This document shows positions 60,428 to 64,000 of a stretch of 64,000 nt of DNA, piece after piece. Position numbers and translations under genes: made by a program. Source of the stretch: Chitinophaga sp. LS1 (GTDB taxonomy: Bacteria; Bacteroidota; Bacteroidia; Chitinophagales; Chitinophagaceae); the NCBI RefSeq assembly GCF_034274695.1, contig NZ_CP128362.1, positions 4,156,501 to 4,220,500 of the forward strand, read 5' to 3'. The notes beneath the pieces were generated by a model. That model saw only the letters and a program-made list of their open reading frames with translations. It had not been told where the DNA came from and did not search any database. Each line of letters begins with the position of its first letter. Within the stretch, counting starts at the first letter, position 1.

Positions 60428-62782
60428 TTAATTCATTCTTTTACTTTCTTCCCAGTTAGATTTTTTATCAGTTATTTTAGTCAGGTTACCCGCATTCAGG
60501 TGCCAGGATAAAGTGATGCCTGCCATACGGCTGTCACGTCGTTCTCTATATGCGCCCGACAGTACGCTGTTATTTAATTGGATATGCTGCCCGGTTGTCA
60601 GGAAGATATCATTGGCATAAAGATATATCGACAGTTTATTTTCCAGCAAATTTTTCCTGAGACCTAAAGACAGGGCCCCCATTTCTCCGATAATAGCCTG
60701 TCCCTCCGCCATTTTTCCATTGAAATAGCCCGTGGCTTCTATCATCCACTGGTGGGAAAGGGTAAATTGATTGCTGACCTGTGCTGTGGGTGTAAATAAA
60801 TAATTGTTGTAGGGTGTGTTAAATTCCGACCAGTAAAATGTTCTGTAGGCAAGGCTCACGTTCAGGTGGGTGGTCCACCAGGTGGAGGGTTTCAGGTTAT
60901 TCATGCCTGCCTTGATACTTATGGCATGGCTACGTCCCAGGTTGAGTGGCATTACAATGGTGGTTTGGCTGCCTGTTTCGGTAAGGTAGCTTTTGGTGAT
61001 GGGATTATCCTGTATCGTATAAAGGATGCTAAATACATATTGTGATCGCAGGAGCCATGATAATTCCATATTGTTGATGAGTGTTGGTTGTAGACGGGTG
61101 TTACCTTTTTCCTGGAGATAGCGGTCGTTTACTTCTGTGAATGGATTCAGATCCCGATAGTTAGGTCTTGCGATTCTTCTGCTGTATAAGCATGCTAATA
61201 CTTGATCGTCATTGATTTGATATTTTGCTGAAAGGGTTGGAAATAATTGGGCGTAAGAGCGGCGGAAGAGAGTGGGTGATGCGGTGTTGGTATATTCAAA
61301 ACGTAAGCCGGCCGCTGTGGAGAATCGGGGAGTCCATTTTTTATCTGTCTGCATGTAGCCGGCATATACATTTTCCTGGTAATGGAAACTACTACTCAAC
61401 TTTTCATCCTGTCCTGATTGAGGTGAGTTGTATTGAGCATTGCTTTTGATATTGATGGCAGTCGTTTTAATGCCTGACTGTATGGTAAGATCATCGGAGA
61501 CGATAATATACATATCTGATTGAAAGGTGTAAATATTGATATTATTAGTCATGATCCCTTTTAATACATCGGTATTGCCATGGCTCATTTTACTGTTTTG
61601 GTCCGATTGATCGTCTTGTAAGAAATGAAGGATGTTGAAGGTGTTTTCCCATTTAATTTTTGAGTTGAATTTGTATGCGAAGTTCGCACCTGCGGATAAA
61701 TTTGTTTGTTGGGTGTGTTGTTGATTGACAGTGTGAAGCGTAGAGTCACTGGCAGGCAGGCCATGGTAGAAATCAGATATTGCCAGTTCGTTCTTGTTGC
61801 GTTTAAACCAATTCGTGGATAGATAGGTGTTGATGCTCAGCCGATCTGAGCATTGGTAGTCAATACCTGATTTAAAATATTGGGAGCTGTTGGCAAATTT
61901 TCGTTGGGCCTGCATGTTCAGGTTAAGATCCGTTTTAGCGTACTGGCGGGAAGAGCTGACTAACATGAAGTCCGTGCCTTTATAGAATGAATAGTCGGTG
62001 TAAATAGTGAAGTGTTTATGTTGGAACCGGGCAGAGAAGCTTTGGTTTTGACGGGTATAAATACCTGCTTCGATATTTGAAGCTATATTCAGCTGCAGGC
62101 CGTTTTTTGTTTTTTGTTTTTGTTGGATGTTGATAAATCCGGATGTACCAGCGGCATCGTAGGCGGCAGAAGGGTGTGATATCAGGTCTATTTTATCAAC
62201 GGAATTTGCGGGGATGGAGCGTAGCAGGTTAACAAGATTTTCTCCGGTGAGGTAAGTTGGTTTACCGTTTATCATTACGTTAGCGCCTGTCTGGCCATTG
62301 AGTAGGATGGTGCCATTGTTGAGGATGAGTACACCGGGGATTTTGCCAAGTGTGTTTAAGAGCGTGCCATCAGATCCTGTAGATGCGGCAGAAAGATCGA
62401 CGGTGGTGATACCGGGTTTGATATTATATGGTGAACGTTTACCTGTGATAGTAATGGCATCCATGGTAAATGATGTAGGTGTCAGGATTATTGTTTGCAA
62501 CGATGTAGAGGTCTTTACAGAATACATTTTGTTTGCATAGCCCATTAGAGAAAAATGTAAGAGGACGCTGTCGTAATTTTTGTGCTGGAATGTATAAATG
62601 CCGAGCGAGTCCGTTTGGGCGTTTGTAATATAGTTAGTGTCTGTAGTTAAGATGGTTATGTTTACGTCTGCTAAAGGTATATTTCCATCAGTCACTTTCC
62701 CTGTCACCCTGCCCTGGGCAAAGAGATATATTGGCAATAACAGCAGCATACAGGTATGTGTAAATTTATCTGGACTCATCAT
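60428..62782 (-). CDS. Outer-membrane beta-barrel protein, TonB-receptor-like
   Basis: The product has 784 residues with a signal peptide (about 1-22). A carboxypeptidase-regulatory-like domain (GRVTGKVTDGNIPLADVNIT, 24-110) is followed by a TonB-dependent plug (KIPGVLILNNGTILLNGQTG, GTSGFINIQQK) and a barrel with the OMP_b-brl_3 pattern (YSRRIARPNYRDLNPF). It is co-transcribed with a LytS/LytTR pair, a common Bacteroidota layout in which the barrel protein is the output. Ligand unknown. The last residues are not the usual terminal Phe. Confidence 0.9.
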   Translation of the reverse strand: MMSPDKFTHTCMLLLLPIYLFAQGRVTGKVTDGNIPLADVNITILTTDTNYITNAQTDSLGIYTFQHKNYDSVLLHFSLMGYANKMYSVKTSTSLQTIILTPTSFTMDAITITGKRSPYNIKPGITTVDLSAASTGSDGTLLNTLGKIPGVLILNNGTILLNGQTGANVMINGKPTYLTGENLVNLLRSIPANSVDKIDLISHPSAAYDAAGTSGFINIQQKQKTKNGLQLNIASNIEAGIYTRQNQSFSARFQHKHFTIYTDYSFYKGTDFMLVSSSRQYAKTDLNLNMQAQRKFANSSQYFKSGIDYQCSDRLSINTYLSTNWFKRNKNELAISDFYHGLPASDSTLHTVNQQHTQQTNLSAGANFAYKFNSKIKWENTFNILHFLQDDQSDQNSKMSHGNTDVLKGIMTNNINIYTFQSDMYIIVSDDLTIQSGIKTTAINIKSNAQYNSPQSGQDEKLSSSFHYQENVYAGYMQTDKKWTPRFSTAAGLRFEYTNTASPTLFRRSYAQLFPTLSAKYQINDDQVLACLYSRRIARPNYRDLNPFTEVNDRYLQEKGNTRLQPTLINNMELSWLLRSQYVFSILYTIQDNPITKSYLTETGSQTTIVMPLNLGRSHAISIKAGMNNLKPSTWWTTHLNVSLAYRTFYWSEFNTPYNNYLFTPTAQVSNQFTLSHQWMIEATGYFNGKMAEGQAIIGEMGALSLGLRKNLLENKLSIYLYANDIFLTTGQHIQLNNSVLSGAYRERRDSRMAGITLSWHLNAGNLTKITDKKSNWEESKRMN

Positions 62783-63355
62783 TGTTTTGTGATTATGAGC
62801 CCTAAACTAGTTTGGTGTGCAATGAAGTAGAAACTTTCTTGACGAGTAGTTAATTTGCCTTTATGAAATGTAAGTTTATGGTGCCGCAGGCTAAAGACTG
62901 TATTGTTAAATTATTGGCGCTGTTATTAAATAATTCCTGCCGGTTATCAGCAAAAAGCGGCCAGTTAAGCGAATAATTGTTTAGTATTTAGGCAGATACT
63001 ATTTTTTTACTATTTTTAATTTTACTAAACTGGAAACTCAGGGTGAAGCACCTGAATTTTATGATTAGTATTATCGAAACTATTTGTTACTCTAAAAAAG
63101 AAAAACAAACCTGGATTTGGTTGTGGTAGCCTCAGAAAAGTAAGCACTTACTGTAGCAGTACTATGTACTGTTTATTGTCTTGTAATATCCTTTAGTGAG
63201 AGATTTTTATGAGATAGTATAAATAATACCCCGGATTATTTTCTCTGGCAAATGATCACGTAAACTACTATTTAGCTCGCAAAGCTAAGTGCAGGATTGT
63301 TATTACTCCAAACGAATACAATTCAACTTCAATCAAAAAATAAAACACACTTAGC
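62783..63355. other. Non-coding gap
   Basis: 573 AT-rich bases between the barrel-protein operon and the collagen-like gene, which read away from each other. It should hold both promoters, but I see no clear TAnnTTTG element or other structure. Confidence 0.5.
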
Positions 63356-64000
63356 ATGAAGCGGTTATTACATGTAATTATGTTTATTTCTTTTATGATC
63401 CTGGTATGGGCAGGTTGTAAAAAAGGAGATCAGGGCCCGGTTGGACCACAAGGGGAAACAGGTGCTACAGGGGCACAGGGGGTGGCTGGTCCTGCCGGCA
63501 GTAAGATTTATAGCGGGAGTAGTACACCGGAAACCACCATTGGTGATATTGGTGATTTTTATCTGAATCTTTCCACTTCAGAATTTTATGGTCCTAAGAC
63601 AGCCAATGGTTGGGGAACACCTATTATTTTGAAGGGCGCAACAGGGGCAACGGGAGCTACCGGCGCAACGGGTGCCGCCGGCAGCAGGATACTCAGTGGT
63701 ACAGGTGCTCCTGCCAATAGTGTAGGGAATAACGGCGATTATTACCTGGATAAATCTACCTATAATTTATATGGTCCTAAAGCAGCCGGAGCATGGGGTT
63801 CTGCCTTATCATTGCAAGGCCCCGCAGGCCCACAGGGTCCTGCAGGGCCGGCAGGTACTGCTAATGTGATCTATTCCACCTGGAAATATGCTACTAACTT
63901 CAATGATTCAACAATTGATAATTCTTCATTGAAAGTGGGATACGTAGCAGCACCCAGCTTGTCCACTACCATTCTTAACTCAGGAACGGTAATCGTATAT
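63356..64000 (+). CDS. Collagen-like lipoprotein (runs off the window end)
   Basis: From the ATG at 63356 the frame is open for 215 codons to the last base. A lipoprotein signal (MKRLLHVIMFISFMILVWAGC) gives lipid Cys21. It is followed by collagen-type Gly-X-Y repeats: GDQGPVGPQGETGATGAQG, a second run GATGATGATGATGAAG, and a third QGPAGPQGPAGPAG. The runs are separated by two copies of a 35-40-residue spacer (KIYSGSSTPETTIGDIGDFY and RILSGTGAPANSVGNNGDYY). A non-repetitive domain begins at about 175 and is cut. Such proteins are surface-tethered stalks. Confidence 0.88.
   Translation, partial: MKRLLHVIMFISFMILVWAGCKKGDQGPVGPQGETGATGAQGVAGPAGSKIYSGSSTPETTIGDIGDFYLNLSTSEFYGPKTANGWGTPIILKGATGATGATGATGAAGSRILSGTGAPANSVGNNGDYYLDKSTYNLYGPKAAGAWGSALSLQGPAGPQGPAGPAGTANVIYSTWKYATNFNDSTIDNSSLKVGYVAAPSLSTTILNSGTVIVY

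Overview
The window looks like chromosomal DNA of a member of the phylum Bacteroidota, most likely Chitinophagaceae (Chitinophaga-like). The basis is: two large secreted proteins with C-terminal Por/type IX secretion sorting domains (minus strand, 3802-7212 and 39906-43085), many lipoproteins with short signal peptides, a TAnnTTTG-type promoter, a SusC-like carboxypeptidase-regulatory/beta-barrel outer-membrane protein, a GH92 mannosidase, AraC and LytTR regulators, and poor Shine-Dalgarno signals. This is inference from gene content; no rRNA or marker gene settles the species.

Layout. 1-1.4 kb: a decayed IS110-family transposase. 1.6-9.5 kb: accessory genes (serine hydrolase, GxGYxYP/PA14/ricin-like sorted protein, cell-surface protein) mixed with gene remnants. 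9.5-19.5 kb: a complete Ni-Fe uptake hydrogenase locus. The structural genes (small, large, cytochrome b, protease) run leftward, and a small HPGH membrane protein plus hypA-B-F-C-D-E run rightward from a shared intergenic region. 19.7-22.8 kb: AraC regulator, divergent Tet(X)-like flavin monooxygenase, and an uncertain gene pair. 22.7-31.7 kb: an oxidase-subunit-I-like membrane protein, a Crp/Fnr regulator and a clade II-type nitrous oxide reductase operon (cytochrome c lipoprotein, nosZ, a membrane/NosL fusion, nosD, nosF, nosY) ending with the iron-sulfur repair protein gene ric. 32-38.4 kb: PlsC, YbaK-like deacylase, two unknowns, a collapsed surface-protein gene, and anaerobic ribonucleotide reductase nrdD-nrdG. 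38.7-50.9 kb: DUF6263-like protein, an atypical tRNA, a metzincin protease, an ABC exporter, small unknowns, a lone ExbD and an AraC regulator. 51.2-55 kb: Fic protein and a HipBA toxin-antitoxin pair, both with repeated operator-like sites. 55-64 kb: GH92 enzyme, an outer-membrane barrel/LytS/LytTR operon, and a collagen-like lipoprotein cut by the window end.

How it fits together. The central 9.5-38.4 kb holds H2 oxidation (hydrogenase), N2O reduction (nos), repair of nitrosatively damaged Fe-S centres (ric) and oxygen-independent dNTP synthesis (nrdDG), together with a Crp/Fnr regulator. Palindromes of the form TGAT-N4-ATCA lie upstream of hydrogenase, cytochrome c-nos, nrdD and, unexpectedly, plsC. 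In three of these the palindrome centre is exactly 30 bp from the TA of a -7-like element. This suggests one low-oxygen regulon. No nitrite or nitric oxide reductase gene is visible, so the strain may reduce N2O without being a full denitrifier.

The window also records genome decay: two genes collapsed by internal deletion, a frame-broken transposase, and local tandem duplications at the nosF/nosY and hypC/hypD junctions. A family of three related terminator-type hairpins sits directly behind stop codons of unrelated genes.
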